Source: Candidatus Izemoplasmatales bacterium (GTDB lineage: Bacteria; Bacillota_I; Bacilli_A; Izemoplasmatales; Hujiaoplasmataceae). Taken from it: a DNA stretch of 5,214 bases. How positions within the stretch are numbered: the stretch's first letter is position 1; each line of letters opens with the position of its first letter. Positions 4,999 to 5,214 of this stretch are shown piece by piece. The DNA is taken from NCBI GenBank assembly GCA_028707415.1, contig JAQWBC010000092.1, positions 1 through 5,214 on the forward strand. The letters run 5' to 3'. A model generated the notes under the pieces. The model searched no databases, was not told where the DNA came from, and saw only the letters and a list, made by a program, of their open reading frames with translations. Position numbers and translations under genes: made by a program.

Positions 4999-5031
4999 AA
5001 AAGCACTTTGAAAATATGGAAGTGCTTTTTT
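4999..5031 (+). terminator. intrinsic terminator, gene upstream unclear
   Basis: AAAAGCACTT (4999-5008) pairs perfectly with AAGTGCTTTT (5020-5029) around an 11-base loop, with a T-run to 5031. No intact plus-strand gene precedes it; it lies 78 bases after the open frame ending at 4920 and may be that gene's old terminator. On the minus strand the T-run is only four bases, so plus-strand termination is favoured. Confidence 0.7.
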
Positions 5032-5088
5032 AATATTTCTCCAAATGGCATTCTTTTGAGAAATTCACATATGAAAATATACTTAGAG

Positions 5089-5214
5089 TCAAATGATTTT
5101 GGAAAATAACGATATAATAAAGCAAGTAGCATTAAGCAAGTAAAGAATGTTCCTTAGTATCTTTGTTTTACCAAGAACTGAGGTGCCCCATTGTTCTTCT
5201 AAAGAGATGAGAAC
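5089..5214 (-). other. open reading frame entering from the right edge, possible gene 3' end
   Basis: The minus strand is open for 41 codons from the window edge to a TGA at 5091-5089. The peptide includes SLEEQWGTSVLGKTKIL and then RNILYLLNATCFIISLF. I do not recognise the family. It overlaps a second minus-strand open frame (4917-5153) in another register, so a frameshifted gene end is possible. Chance is not excluded at this length. Confidence 0.25.
5120..5142. repeat. short direct repeat, two copies of a 9-mer
   Basis: AAGCAAGTA occurs at 5120-5128 and again at 5134-5142, 14 bases apart. It could be a protein-binding pair next to the TATAAT at 5113-5118, or a small duplication. Confidence 0.4.

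Larger units (their letters stand above)
4584..5214. other. 630-base region without an intact gene
   Basis: Beyond the operon terminator I see no complete gene. It contains a stop-free frame with membrane-protein character (4675-4920), a terminator-like hairpin (4999-5031), and a minus-strand open frame entering from the right (5089-5214). TATAAT boxes at 4653-4658 and 5113-5118 lack convincing -35 partners. Position 4584-4674 shows nothing else. The mix fits decayed genes. Confidence 0.5.

Noticed and set aside
4917..5132. Minus-strand 71-codon frame as an intact gene
   Set aside because: There is no Shine-Dalgarno before the ATG at 5132, the frame contains a clear plus-strand terminator, and the composition is low-complexity.

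Overview
The window comes from an AT-rich, low-GC bacterium of the Firmicutes/Mollicutes-relative kind. Evidence for this is the purine-rich Shine-Dalgarno sequences (GGAGG, AAGGAG), the short hairpin-plus-T-run terminators, near-consensus sigma-A-type promoters, and a tRNA gene with encoded CCA. Every confident gene ends in TAA and every tryptophan I checked is TGG, so the standard code is enough; the window does not show whether UGA is reassigned. I cannot name a genus.

Layout. Positions 1-300 hold the 5' part of an IS110-family insertion sequence on the minus strand. The transposase N-terminus runs off the left edge and has a stop at codon 9. Upstream of it lies a structured non-coding stretch, the place where IS110-group elements encode their bridge RNA. 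Divergent to it, on the plus strand, is a PduO-type cob(I)alamin adenosyltransferase (396-926) with an unusual translation-start region. Next come a solitary tRNA-Val(GAC) with its own promoter and terminator (969-1155), and a small exported or lipid-anchored protein of unknown function with its own extended -10 promoter (1259-1675). Two tandem intrinsic terminators follow (1698-1773).

A strong promoter (1794-1822) with a leader of about 128 nt drives a two-gene operon. It encodes a TIM-barrel metal-dependent hydrolase of the amidohydrolase-2 type (1957-3105) and, 26 nt downstream, a GPH/MelB-type cation symporter (3132-4535), ending at a strong terminator (4551-4583). The simplest reading is import of a small organic substrate followed by hydrolysis or decarboxylation in the cytoplasm. 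The substrate cannot be read from the sequence.

The last 630 bases hold no intact gene. They contain an 81-codon stop-free frame resembling the tail of a membrane protein, probably a decayed gene (4675-4920), a terminator-like hairpin (4999-5031), and a minus-strand open frame entering from the right edge (5089-5214). With the broken IS110 gene at the other end, this suggests a conserved core flanked by decaying accessory DNA. I see no CRISPR array, phage module or obvious defence system. The least explained signals are the IS110 non-coding RNA region and the leader of the hydrolase operon.
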